Shown in pieces: positions 44,285 through 52,344 of a stretch of 64,000 nt of DNA. Location: positions 744,001 to 808,000 of the forward strand of contig JBMNHK010000002.1 in assembly GCA_050950345.1 (NCBI GenBank), written 5' to 3'. Each line of letters begins with the position of its first letter. The stretch's first letter is position 1. Below the pieces are notes generated by a model. The model was not told where the DNA came from. It did no database searches and was given only the letters and a program-made list of their open reading frames with translations. Source of the stretch: Pelotomaculum_C sp050950345 (GTDB lineage: Bacteria > Bacillota > Desulfotomaculia > Desulfotomaculales > Pelotomaculaceae). The translations under genes and the position numbers were made by a program.

Positions 44285-45319
44285 GTGAAAATGAAAAGAA
44301 TAGCGGCGTTGGCAGTGGCCATAGCCATGCTCCTAACAGTCTTTGGCGGCTGCTCTTCAAAAAATGAAGAGGCCAACAATAATGGAGCAAAAGAACTTAA
44401 GGGGACTACAATTAAAGTTGTGGCAGCTTACGGTGGCCCGGAAAAAATATTTGCTAAGTTTACTGAAGATACCGGCATTAACGTGGAATTTTTAGATATG
44501 TCTTCAGGAGAAGTGCTTGCCCGGGTCGAAGCTGAGGGTGGCAAGCCCATGGCCGAAGTCTGGTTCGGAGGCGGAGCCGACAGCTTCATGGTTGCCGGGG
44601 AAAAGGGGTTGCTGGAAGCCTACGTTTCACCTGAGGAAGCTAACGTTACCGAGGCCTACCGGGGCGACGATTATTGGACAGGTGTATCCATGGTCCTGGT
44701 AGGCTTTATGTACAATAAGGACGTGCTGGCTGAAAAAGGCATAGCTCCTCCGAAAACCTGGAGTGACCTGATCAAACCTGAATACAAGGATGAGGTAGCC
44801 ATGTCCGATCCCTCGATATCGGGCACCAACTATGCAGTTGTCAACAGCCTGCTGCAAACTATGGGAGAAGAGGAAGGCTGGAAATACCTTGAAACATTGA
44901 AAAACAATATTCCGTACTACTCACAAAGAGGCGGAGATCCCCCGCAAAAGGTGGCTGTTGGTGAAATGGCCGTGGGCATCATTCCCATGACCGGAGATTA
45001 CATCGGGATGGCACAAAAATATCCGGTGGAGTCAGTCTATCCTGAGGATGGGATACCCTGGGTTCCGGCAGGACTGGCCATCTTTAAAAATGCAGATAAC
45101 CTTGAGGGGGCAAAAGCCTTTGTTGACTGGGCATTGTCTAAAAATGGACAGGAAGTAATCAGGGATGTAGACCCCAGGTTGATGGTCAGGGATGATGTTG
45201 CGGTGCCTGAATTGATGAAAGACATTAAAAAGGATAAACTGATGGACATAGATTTATCTAAGTTCAGTTCCCAGAGGGATACGATTCTGGAACAATGGAT
45301 GCAAAGGATGGCTAAATAA
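44285..45319 (+). CDS. ABC transporter substrate-binding lipoprotein (Fe3+/aminoethylphosphonate type)
   Basis: 344 residues. A lipoprotein signal is clear: RIAALAVAIAMLLTVFGGC, with the lipobox cysteine at about residue 23. The mature part is a periplasmic-binding fold of the FbpA/SBP_bac_6 group (VVAAYGGPEKIFAKFTEDTG, YNKDVLAEKGIAPPKTW). The group takes ferric iron, 2-aminoethylphosphonate or thiamine; the ligand cannot be decided here. GTG 44285 follows GGAGGAGAGG. Permease and ATPase genes follow in the same unit. The preceding 240-base gap is AT-rich, with no feature I recognise. Confidence 0.88.
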   Translation: MKMKRIAALAVAIAMLLTVFGGCSSKNEEANNNGAKELKGTTIKVVAAYGGPEKIFAKFTEDTGINVEFLDMSSGEVLARVEAEGGKPMAEVWFGGGADSFMVAGEKGLLEAYVSPEEANVTEAYRGDDYWTGVSMVLVGFMYNKDVLAEKGIAPPKTWSDLIKPEYKDEVAMSDPSISGTNYAVVNSLLQTMGEEEGWKYLETLKNNIPYYSQRGGDPPQKVAVGEMAVGIIPMTGDYIGMAQKYPVESVYPEDGIPWVPAGLAIFKNADNLEGAKAFVDWALSKNGQEVIRDVDPRLMVRDDVAVPELMKDIKKDKLMDIDLSKFSSQRDTILEQWMQRMAK

Positions 45320-45324
45320 ACTGT

Positions 45325-46989
45325 ATGAAAAGCATGATCAAGCGGGTATCCCCAGGGGTGGATACCCGTTATTATGATTTATTTGACAAGACAGCGCTAC
45401 CCATTCTGCTCATCTTGATCCTGGTGTTCATCCTGTGGCCGATACTCGAGGTCTTAATCAAGAGTTTTTTCCCTGCAGGAAGTCTTTCCCTGGCACTTTA
45501 TCAAGACATTTATAATAATAAAAGCAATCTACTATTTAACAGCATTTTCGTTGCCACCCTGTCCACATTTTTTACGATCATTTTTGCCCTGTGCATATCA
45601 ATTTACACGCTGTTCACCGGCACCAGGGCAAAAAAACTGATTTCGGCCACGCTGATGCTGACCATGATATCCCCGCCTTTTATCTCTGCACTGGCCTATA
45701 TCACCCTGTTTGGGAAAAGGGGTTTTATCACTTCCACTCTGCTGGGGCTAAACATGAACCCTTATGACTGGCATGGCATAGTGCTCATGCAGATAGCCAG
45801 CAATGTATCCATAGCGGCGCTGATCATTATGGGCATGATGTCAGGTATTGACAAAAGGCTGATTGAGGCATCTCTGGATCTTGGAGAGAGTGTAACGGGG
45901 ACCTTGAAAAGGGTGATTCTGCCATTGGCCAGGCCCGGCATAGTGGCTGCGGCTTTCATTACCTTTATCAAATCCATTGCGGATTTTGGCACACCACTCA
46001 TCATCGGGGGAAATTTCAAAATGCTGGCCTCGGAGGCTTATCTTGCGGTAATCGGCAGGGGAGATTTTCCAATGGCCTCAGCTTTAAGCGTAATTATCAT
46101 AATCCCATCAATTATTGCCTTTTTCGTCTACCGGTCCAACATGAAGCATGCTGAGCTCATGGCTATGTCCTCATCAAAATCTGTGCAAAGCTCGAATTTG
46201 AGCTTCAATCTGGGGGTTGGCCTGAGAGCTGTGTTGATGCTGTTCACCTGGACATTCTTAATATTCATGACCCTTCAGTATGTTTCGATTTTCATGTCTG
46301 CCATATCAGACTACAGGTCCGGACAGCTTATTTTTACCTCGGAGTATATCCAAGAGGTGAGCTTTTCTAAGATGCCGAGCTTTTTCAGGAGCCTCTATTA
46401 TGCCTTTATTGCCGCAATTGCAACCAGTGTCATCGGGCTATTACTTTCCTACTACATAGAGCGGAGAAGATTTAAAGGAGCCAAATCCTTTGACCTGATT
46501 GCCTCGCTTCCTTACATAATACCCGGCCCTTTTTTTGGTATCGGTTATGTCCTGGCCTTTAACGACTACCCGCTGGCCCTGACAGGTACTGGGCTCATCG
46601 TTGTTTTGAACTGCGTTTTTAGACAAATACCTATCAGCACCAAAGCGGCCAGTGCAACTCTCAGCAATATAAGCACCGAGCTAGAGGATGCGGCCAGAGA
46701 TCTGGGGGCATCCAACTTTAGAATAATCAGGGGGATCATCATGCCCCTGTTAAAGCCGGCCTTTTTGGTGAGCTTTGTCAATACCTTCACCGCCACCATG
46801 ACCACTGTCGGCGCCATTATCTTCCTCATCACACCTTCAGCCAAGGTAGCGACGGTTGAGCTGTTCAATGTAATCAGGGAAGGCAAATACGGCCTGGCTG
46901 CCGTGCTGGCTTGTATGATCATCACGGCTACATTATTGATCAATGTGGTATTTTCCAGGCTGCTGTTAAGGGAAACGAAAAATGGTTAA
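45325..46989 (+). CDS. ABC transporter permease, fused two-domain (FbpB type)
   Basis: 554 residues, about twelve membrane segments in two homologous permease halves (about 25-290 and 295-550). Each half has an EAA-type loop (IEASLDLGESVTGTLKRVILP and LEDAARDLGASNFRIIRGI). Single-gene double permeases of this kind are typical of Fe3+ and related importers. ATG 45325 begins five bases after the binding-protein stop. Confidence 0.9.
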   Translation: MKSMIKRVSPGVDTRYYDLFDKTALPILLILILVFILWPILEVLIKSFFPAGSLSLALYQDIYNNKSNLLFNSIFVATLSTFFTIIFALCISIYTLFTGTRAKKLISATLMLTMISPPFISALAYITLFGKRGFITSTLLGLNMNPYDWHGIVLMQIASNVSIAALIIMGMMSGIDKRLIEASLDLGESVTGTLKRVILPLARPGIVAAAFITFIKSIADFGTPLIIGGNFKMLASEAYLAVIGRGDFPMASALSVIIIIPSIIAFFVYRSNMKHAELMAMSSSKSVQSSNLSFNLGVGLRAVLMLFTWTFLIFMTLQYVSIFMSAISDYRSGQLIFTSEYIQEVSFSKMPSFFRSLYYAFIAAIATSVIGLLLSYYIERRRFKGAKSFDLIASLPYIIPGPFFGIGYVLAFNDYPLALTGTGLIVVLNCVFRQIPISTKAASATLSNISTELEDAARDLGASNFRIIRGIIMPLLKPAFLVSFVNTFTATMTTVGAIIFLITPSAKVATVELFNVIREGKYGLAAVLACMIITATLLINVVFSRLLLRETKNG

Positions 46990-47000
46990 GGAGAAAAATT

Positions 47001-47969
47001 ATGTTTCTTAGCTTAGATCAGGTCAGTAAGTCATTTGCCGGCTTTGCCGCGGTGAAAGATTTTTCTGTAGATATACAGCAGGGAGAACTGGTATCGATTC
47101 TTGGCCCCAGCGGGTGTGGTAAGACTACGGTGCTCAGATTAATCAGCGGGCTGCTGGCCCCTTCCCGGGGCCGGATTATTCTTGAAGGCAAGGATATTAC
47201 CGGCATGCCGCCTGAAAAGAGGCCGGTGTCGACGGTTTTTCAAAGCTATGCCTTATTTCCTCATATGACTGTGATGCAAAATGTGGTTTACGGCCTAAAG
47301 GGTACAAAAACATACTCCGCCAGGGAAATAGAGGAAAAGGGCCTGGAGATGCTTTCCCTGGTAGGTTTGGAAGAACAAAAGGACAACAATGTAACCCAGC
47401 TTTCCGGGGGGCAGCAGCAAAGGGTTGCGCTGGCCAGAGCACTGATCTTAAATCCTAAAGTGCTGCTGATGGATGAGCCCCTGTCTAATTTGGACGCCAA
47501 GCTCAGGGTCAAGATGAGAAGAGAGATTAAACAAATCCAAAAGAAATTCGGTATCACCATGATTTTTGTCACCCATGACCAGGAAGAGGCCATGAGCATT
47601 TCCGACCGGATAGTGGTTATGAATGAAGGAGCCATAGAGCAAAACGATGTACCCAGGCAAATATATGATGCGCCGCGGAATGAGTTTGTCGCCGATTTCA
47701 TTGGCCGGGCTAACATATTGAATTTGCACGGGAAAAAGGCCGTGATCAGGCCGCAGTGTGTATTGCTTTCCAGGCATAGTGGGGAATATAAAGGCAAAAT
47801 AATAGAAAAAAACTTCCTTGGTTTTTATACCTGCTATGTCATTGAAGGAGTGATCGCCGGCGAACAACACCTGATCCAGGTTGATATCGTCGAGTCCATT
47901 GAGGGGTCTGAGGAGTATGAGCTCGGAGAAGACATCTTTTTTACTTTTGAGAAGGTACATTATTTATAA
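47001..47969 (+). CDS. ABC transporter ATP-binding protein
   Basis: 322 residues. Walker A GPSGCGKTTV near residue 40, the Q-loop in VFQSYALFPHMTV, signature LSGGQQQRVALARAL, Walker B VLLMDEPLSNLD and HDQEEAMSISD. A short TOBE-like C-terminal domain follows. It energises the preceding binding protein and permease; together they resemble FbpABC. ATG 47001 is preceded by AAGGAGAAAAATT; the longer frame lies inside the permease gene. Confidence 0.93.
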   Translation: MFLSLDQVSKSFAGFAAVKDFSVDIQQGELVSILGPSGCGKTTVLRLISGLLAPSRGRIILEGKDITGMPPEKRPVSTVFQSYALFPHMTVMQNVVYGLKGTKTYSAREIEEKGLEMLSLVGLEEQKDNNVTQLSGGQQQRVALARALILNPKVLLMDEPLSNLDAKLRVKMRREIKQIQKKFGITMIFVTHDQEEAMSISDRIVVMNEGAIEQNDVPRQIYDAPRNEFVADFIGRANILNLHGKKAVIRPQCVLLSRHSGEYKGKIIEKNFLGFYTCYVIEGVIAGEQHLIQVDIVESIEGSEEYELGEDIFFTFEKVHYL

Positions 47970-48105
47970 ATCCACCATTTTTTAGCTCACCCCTTGTTGT
48001 TGGGAAAGTAGAGCATAAATGTCCGGCTGGCTTGCGTGATAATGTTACTGAAGTGAATCTTTAGAGGGGGTATAATAACAAAAAATAAACAGGAGGATGA
48101 TAAAA

Positions 48106-48417
48106 ATGGCAGTAATCGAAGTTAACAGTGATAATTTCCAGGAAGTAGTCGCCGCTGCTAAGAAACCGGTCCTGGTAGATTTTTGGGCCTCCTGGTGCAA
48201 CCCATGCCGGATGCAAGGGCCGGTTATTGAGGAATTAGCAGATGAAGTTGGGGAGAATGCTATTGTCGCCAAAATTAATGTTGATGAACAGCTTGAACTG
48301 GCAAGGAATTTTTCTATCAGGAGTATCCCTACCCTGGCCGTTTTTAAGGACGGCAAAATTGTAGAGCGCCGGAGCGGCTTTACTCCGAAAGCCGATTTAC
48401 TTGCCATGTTGAAGTAA
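48106..48417 (+). CDS. trxA: Thioredoxin with CNPC active site
   Basis: 103 residues with a standard thioredoxin fold: VEVNSDNFQEVVAAAKKPVLVDFWASWC at the start, cis-proline region IRSIPTLAVFKDG. The active site reads WCNPCR instead of the usual WCGPCK; Asn between the cysteines would change the redox potential (inference). ATG 48106 is chosen behind AGGAGG (48091-48096). It converges on the Crp/Fnr gene with four bases between the stops. Confidence 0.92.
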   Translation: MAVIEVNSDNFQEVVAAAKKPVLVDFWASWCNPCRMQGPVIEELADEVGENAIVAKINVDEQLELARNFSIRSIPTLAVFKDGKIVERRSGFTPKADLLAMLK

Positions 48418-48421
48418 GTTT

Positions 48422-49102
48422 TTAGTTGCTGATCTCTTTTAATTTTTTCAGGTCAATAATTGTTATGCGACCACGGGATAACTGGATCACGCCGTCATTT
48501 TCAAGATATTTGAGGATGCGGCTGATCACTTCCCGGGCGGTGCCCAGGTTTTTGGCAATGCTTTCATGGGTCATACTCAGCGTATCTGATGCTTCTAGAA
48601 TCGACTGTTCCAATAAAAAACTTGCTGTGCGCTGCCGCATGTTTTTTGTTATCAGTTGTTCCATGACCCACATGACTTCCGAAAACCGTCCCGAAACCAA
48701 TTCCATGGAAAAGTCTTTTACAGCAGGGTTTTTGTCAGTTAAATGCCCCCAATAAACTGGCGATACGATATAAAGCACACTGTCTTTCTCTGCTTCCAGG
48801 GTAATATCAAAAGTGAGATTTCTAATCACACATGATGCTGTAAGAATGCAAATATCGTTGGAAAGCAAGCGGTAAAGGGTTATTTCCTTGCCGTCCTCCA
48901 GTTCAAAGAACGCCCTGAGCTGGCCGCTTTTAACGAGAACAAGTCCGTTGCATTCTTTTTCTTTGCTTAATATAATTTCCCCCTGCTTGTAGACCACTAA
49001 GGAGGTCGCAGCTAAGAGTTCTCGCTTGTCCCTATCCTCTAGTTTTTTCCAAATAGTTAAATGCTTTTGTAAGTATTCCTGATGATCATGAAGTGCAAGC
49101 AT
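48422..49102 (-). CDS. Crp/Fnr-family transcriptional regulator
   Basis: 226 residues. The N-terminal cyclic-nucleotide-binding-type barrel (about 20-140) contains VVYKQGEIILSKEKECNGLVLVKSG, and the C-terminal helix-turn-helix (about 165-215) contains SMTHESIAKNLGTAREVISRILKYLENDGVI. No N-terminal Fnr-type cysteine cluster is seen, so iron-sulfur sensing is unlikely; the effector is unknown. It could govern the neighbouring thioredoxin or transporter genes (inference). The start is ATG 49102 with no strong Shine-Dalgarno. Confidence 0.88.
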   Translation of the reverse strand: MLALHDHQEYLQKHLTIWKKLEDRDKRELLAATSLVVYKQGEIILSKEKECNGLVLVKSGQLRAFFELEDGKEITLYRLLSNDICILTASCVIRNLTFDITLEAEKDSVLYIVSPVYWGHLTDKNPAVKDFSMELVSGRFSEVMWVMEQLITKNMRQRTASFLLEQSILEASDTLSMTHESIAKNLGTAREVISRILKYLENDGVIQLSRGRITIIDLKKLKEISN

Positions 49103-49163
49103 AAGAAACCCCCAAAATGTAGTAATAAAATTATACCTCCAGCAGGATCTTAAACTAGATTAA

Positions 49164-49355
49164 ACAAAAAATAAACCACCCTTAGCTTTTATAAAGTTTG
49201 TTGCCGATAGTATTGATCATAAGGGAACTATAACTCGCAACTCAGCTGAAGCTGCAGAGCTGCCGTTATTAGCAGCGAAAGCTCAATATGTGGAAACTTT
49301 ACAGTTAATCAGTAAATTAAAGACAATTGCGCAGTATCAGCTACTTTCCCGTTAA
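49164..49355 (+). pseudogene. Possible gene remnant in the 500-base gap
   Basis: An open stretch of 63 codons between stop codons, reading TKNKPPLAFIKFVADSID, then NSAEAAELPLLAAKAQYVE and KTIAQYQLLSR. Composition looks protein-like, but there is no ATG and no Shine-Dalgarno at its start. It is followed eight bases later by a terminator, as a real 3' gene end would be. I cannot name a family; it may be the tail of a decayed gene. Confidence 0.35.
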
Positions 49356-49362
49356 CTTTATT

Positions 49363-49404
49363 AATCATGGTGTACCGTGCAAAACAGTACACCATTGATT
49401 TTTC
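49363..49404 (+). terminator. Terminator-like hairpin after the gene remnant
   Basis: AATCATGGTGTAC (49363-49375) pairs with GTACACCATTGATT (49387-49400), apart from one bulged base, followed by TTTT. It reads as a plus-strand terminator, although no intact plus-strand gene precedes it. From 49405 to 49560 only AT-rich sequence, with partial echoes of the hairpin, is seen. Confidence 0.6.
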
Positions 49405-49569
49405 CATATTTCACTATAAAATGCTCTATTTTAATAATCATAGTGTCAGCCACAAAGTACATTATATATTACCAGCATACCATGATGATTTTTGATGGAT
49501 AATATACTTGCAATAATTAAGGAGGCAACCGAATCCTTGCGCGATTACTTGTCAATCCACTCCAAACTT

Positions 49570-49599
49570 GGCAGGCGGAGATTTCGCCTGCTTCTTTTT
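49570..49599 (+). terminator. Second orphan plus-strand terminator
   Basis: GCAGGCG (49571-49577), loop GAGATTT, CGCCTGC (49585-49591), then TTCTTTTT. The T-run is on the plus strand, so it would end a short transcript starting within the gap. A 37-codon ORF (49495-49608) with TAAGGAGG inside it runs through this hairpin and may not be real. On the minus strand the same hairpin lies just beyond the gpr stop, without a T-run. Confidence 0.65.
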
Positions 49600-49604
49600 A
49601 ACCA

Positions 49605-50588
49605 TTAGTTCAAATACATAGCATAATCATCAGCGTTGATAGCGGGATGCAAGGCCATGGAAATGCCGCCTGCAACCGTCTTTGATGTGCTGGCAATGAG
49701 AGAGTCAATTTCCTTTGGGGTAACTGTTAAGTCACCGCCAAATGGTTCCAAAACCCTGCTGATAGCTTGTTGATAGATAGCTGGATTGAGGCTGTTGACC
49801 AGCTGAACCAGAGCTTTATTATCTTTTATTTGCTCCACAAAATGTTCCAGAGCAACCTGGGCGATTATCGCTGCGTTAACGACGGTGGGTACTCCGATGG
49901 CGATGACAGGGATGCCCATGGTAGCGAGATTAATACCTGTACGTTTGTTGCCAACGCCGGAGCCCGGGCTTAAGCCTGTATCTGCGATCTGGATAGTGGT
50001 TGCAATTCGTTCGACATTGCCTGCAGCCAGGGCATCTACAACGATCATTAATTCCGGACGTATTTTTTCCACCACGCCTTTGATGATTTCTGCAGTTTCG
50101 ATCCCTGTAATGCCCAGCACTCCTGGTGAGATAGCGCTGACGGAACGCATACCCGGTTTTATTTCCGCGGGAGCATAGTTATACATATGCCTGGTGACCA
50201 AACTGTGTTCGATGACCTTTGGACCCAGTGAGTCCGGTGTAGCTTGCCAGTTACCCAGCCCGACCAAAAGGATATTGGCATTTTCGGGCAGATTGATCAG
50301 CTGGTTAAGTTTTTGAGCGAGTATATTTGCCACGTCTTTATGAGCTTCACGGCTATTATCCCGCAAGGCAGGAGCATCAATAGTTATATAATTCCCCCTT
50401 GGTTTGCCCATGATCTGTTCAGCATAGTCTTCGACGATTTTGACCGTAGTCACCGCAGCGTTATTGTACCTCTCCTTATCGAGGATGACTCCGGGAATCT
50501 CCTGTCCCAGCTGACCTCTGACTATGTCGTGGGCTTCAAGGGCTAAATCCAGGTTTATATTGTTGGTTTTATAAAAATCAATATTCAT
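49605..50588 (-). CDS. gpr: GPR spore endopeptidase
   Basis: Self-processed protease that starts degradation of small acid-soluble spore proteins at germination, found only in endospore formers. 327 residues with the A25-family features: NIDFYKTNNINLDLALEAHDI, GLGNWQATPDSLGP, DALAAGNVERIATTIQIADTGLSPGSGVGNKR and GVPTVVNA. The start is the ATG ending at 50588 behind AGGAGGTAAGGGG on the minus strand; a longer frame (to 50666) is unsupported. It is strong evidence that the organism sporulates. Confidence 0.95.
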   Translation of the reverse strand: MNIDFYKTNNINLDLALEAHDIVRGQLGQEIPGVILDKERYNNAAVTTVKIVEDYAEQIMGKPRGNYITIDAPALRDNSREAHKDVANILAQKLNQLINLPENANILLVGLGNWQATPDSLGPKVIEHSLVTRHMYNYAPAEIKPGMRSVSAISPGVLGITGIETAEIIKGVVEKIRPELMIVVDALAAGNVERIATTIQIADTGLSPGSGVGNKRTGINLATMGIPVIAIGVPTVVNAAIIAQVALEHFVEQIKDNKALVQLVNSLNPAIYQQAISRVLEPFGGDLTVTPKEIDSLIASTSKTVAGGISMALHPAINADDYAMYLN

Positions 50589-50754
50589 CCCCTTACCTCC
50601 TTTATTAACAAACAATAATAGGTTATCCTGGAAATGCTGTATTATTCTAAAATCATCTAATTTCATTTATTGTTGTAGTATTTCCAAATAAATCGATTTT
50701 GCTATATAATTGTGCTATAATTAAGGACTAAAGGAAGGGATTTGCATAATACGT

Positions 50755-51318
50755 GTGATATCCGGGTCAGCCAGGAACCGCAAACTAAAGGTTCCTGCAG
50801 GACAGCTGGTGCGGCCGACCTCTGACCGGGTTAAAGAGGCTCTTTTTAATATCATCAGTACTCGTGTTGAAGGCAGTTACATCCTGGATCTTTTTGCTGG
50901 TTCGGGCAGCATAGGTATTGAAGCATTGAGCCGTGGCGCGGACAAGGCTGTTTTTATTGAGTCCAATCACAGGCACGCTTCTATTATAGAAGAAAATCTA
51001 AAAACCTGCGGATTTGATTTGGATGTCAGATTAATCAGGACTAAAGTATCTGACGGGCTGCGTATTTTATATGCGGAAGGAGTTGCTTTCGATCTGATAT
51101 TCCTTGATCCGCCCTACATGAAAGATTCGGTGGTTGCAACGCTGGCTGATATTAGCCGGTATCACCTGCTTAAAGAGAATGGTTTGGTTATTGTTGAAAG
51201 CAGTAAAAGAGATAGCATGCCGCAGATAGTGGAAGATTTGCAACTCCTGCGCGTAGAAAAATACGGGGATACAACGCTTTCATTTTACGGCAAATTAAAA
51301 TACCGGAGTGATTATTGA
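50755..51318 (+). CDS. rsmD: 16S rRNA (guanine966-N2)-methyltransferase RsmD
   Basis: SAM-dependent methyltransferase of about 187 residues. VRPTSDRVKEALFNI, ILDLFAGSGSIGIEALSRGA (SAM site) and FLDPPYMKD (catalytic DPPY) are all present. The start is problematic. GTG 50755 gives VISGSARNRKL, but family members begin MRVISG, and here the preceding codons are ATA-CGT. AAGGAAGGGA lies nine bases before that ATA (50749) but 15 before the GTG. An AUA start is possible. The stop abuts coaD. Confidence 0.93.
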   Translation: MISGSARNRKLKVPAGQLVRPTSDRVKEALFNIISTRVEGSYILDLFAGSGSIGIEALSRGADKAVFIESNHRHASIIEENLKTCGFDLDVRLIRTKVSDGLRILYAEGVAFDLIFLDPPYMKDSVVATLADISRYHLLKENGLVIVESSKRDSMPQIVEDLQLLRVEKYGDTTLSFYGKLKYRSDY

Positions 51319-51819
51319 ATGACAATAGCAGTTTGCCCCGGAAGCTTCGATCCGGTGACTTATGGGCACCTGGATATTATTACAAGAGCCGCTAAACTTT
51401 TTGATAAATTGGTGGTGGCGGTAGCTTATAATCCCGGCAAAAACCCGCTGTTTTCCATCGAAGAAAGGGTTGCTTTAATGCAGGGTGTTCTCGCTGAATA
51501 TCCTAATATTGAAGTAAGGTCTTTTAACGGTCTTACTGTTGATCTGGCTCAAGAATATCAGGCAAAATCGATTGTACGCGGCTTGCGGGTGATTTCCGAT
51601 TTTGAAAATGAATTCAGGATGGCTTTGACAAACCAAAAATTAGCATGTCATATCGAAACAGTTTTTTTGATGACCAAAGCCGAGTATTCATTTATCAGTT
51701 CTACGACTGTCCGGGAAGTGGCATCCTTTGGTGGCGCCTTAAACAACCTCGTGCCGCCATTAGTTGAGCAAAAACTAAAAGAAAAGTATAAAAACCTTTA
51801 TAGCAAAAAGAGGGGGTAA
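51319..51819 (+). CDS. coaD: Phosphopantetheine adenylyltransferase
   Basis: Makes dephospho-CoA from 4'-phosphopantetheine and ATP. 166 residues; the nucleotidyltransferase motif PGSFDPVTYGHLD has the TxGH signature as TYGH, and ISSTTVRE is the second ATP motif. ATG 51319 directly follows the rsmD stop. Paired with coaBC elsewhere in the window. Confidence 0.95.
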   Translation: MTIAVCPGSFDPVTYGHLDIITRAAKLFDKLVVAVAYNPGKNPLFSIEERVALMQGVLAEYPNIEVRSFNGLTVDLAQEYQAKSIVRGLRVISDFENEFRMALTNQKLACHIETVFLMTKAEYSFISSTTVREVASFGGALNNLVPPLVEQKLKEKYKNLYSKKRG

Positions 51820-51825
51820 ACTATT

Positions 51826-52272
51826 GTGGATTTGTTGAGCGCCCTAAATGAACTGGAAGAGCTTGTTGAAACCAGCGCTAAGATTCCTTTAACCAGAAAA
51901 GTGCTGGTAAATGAGGATAATATACTGGATCTTTTGGATCGGATCAGAACAACTATACCTGAAGAAATCAGGCAAGCAAAGTGGATTATTCAGGAACGGG
52001 AAAAAGTGATGAATGAATCTCAAAAGGAAGCTCTGCGGTTGTTGGAGGATGCTCAAAGAAAGGTCAGTCAGCAGGCTGACGAAAGTGAAATAGTTCGTAA
52101 AGCCAGGGAAGTGGCAGATAGCATTATTGCCAGGGCAGAAGAACAGGCTATGGAGCTGCGTGAGGGTGCTAGAAGTTACGCAGATGATGTATTGACCAAT
52201 CTTATGGAAAGCCTTGATAAGCTGACCAACCAGATCGATCAGGGCCGCTCGGAATTGAGGAACATGAAATAG
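51826..52272 (+). CDS. Coiled-coil protein of unknown function
   Basis: 148 residues, almost entirely charged helix with coiled-coil character from about residue 55 (QAKWIIQEREKVMNESQKEA) to the end. The N-terminus is MDLLSALNELEELVETSAKI. It resembles the small ATP-synthase-subunit-like or DivIVA-like proteins found between coaD and ylbJ in Peptococcaceae (recollection), but has no catalytic motif. The start is GTG 51826 after AGAGGGGGTAAA. It shares the rsmD-coaD transcript and ends before a terminator. Confidence 0.75.
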   Translation: MDLLSALNELEELVETSAKIPLTRKVLVNEDNILDLLDRIRTTIPEEIRQAKWIIQEREKVMNESQKEALRLLEDAQRKVSQQADESEIVRKAREVADSIIARAEEQAMELREGARSYADDVLTNLMESLDKLTNQIDQGRSELRNMK

Positions 52273-52300
52273 GCGCGTTGTCTCAGTCAACGTGCTTTTT
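52273..52300 (+). terminator. Terminator of rsmD-coaD unit
   Basis: GCGCGTTG (52273-52280), loop TCTCAGT, CAACGTGC (52288-52295), one G-U pair, then TTTTT. It begins at the stop of the coiled-coil gene. Confidence 0.85.
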
Positions 52301-52344
52301 GTTTTGATCATCCAGCATTAAATTTATGGTCAATGCCGGACAAA

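Noticed and set aside
47288..47960. Two overlapping minus-strand ORFs of about 170 codons in the ABC ATPase gene
   Set aside because: Antisense shadows of a gene with all ABC motifs.
49495..49608. 37-codon ORF beginning MDNILAIIKEATE
   Set aside because: It runs through a terminator hairpin and into the gpr stop, its Shine-Dalgarno-like AAGGAGG is inside it, and no family is recognised; kept only as part of the gap finding.
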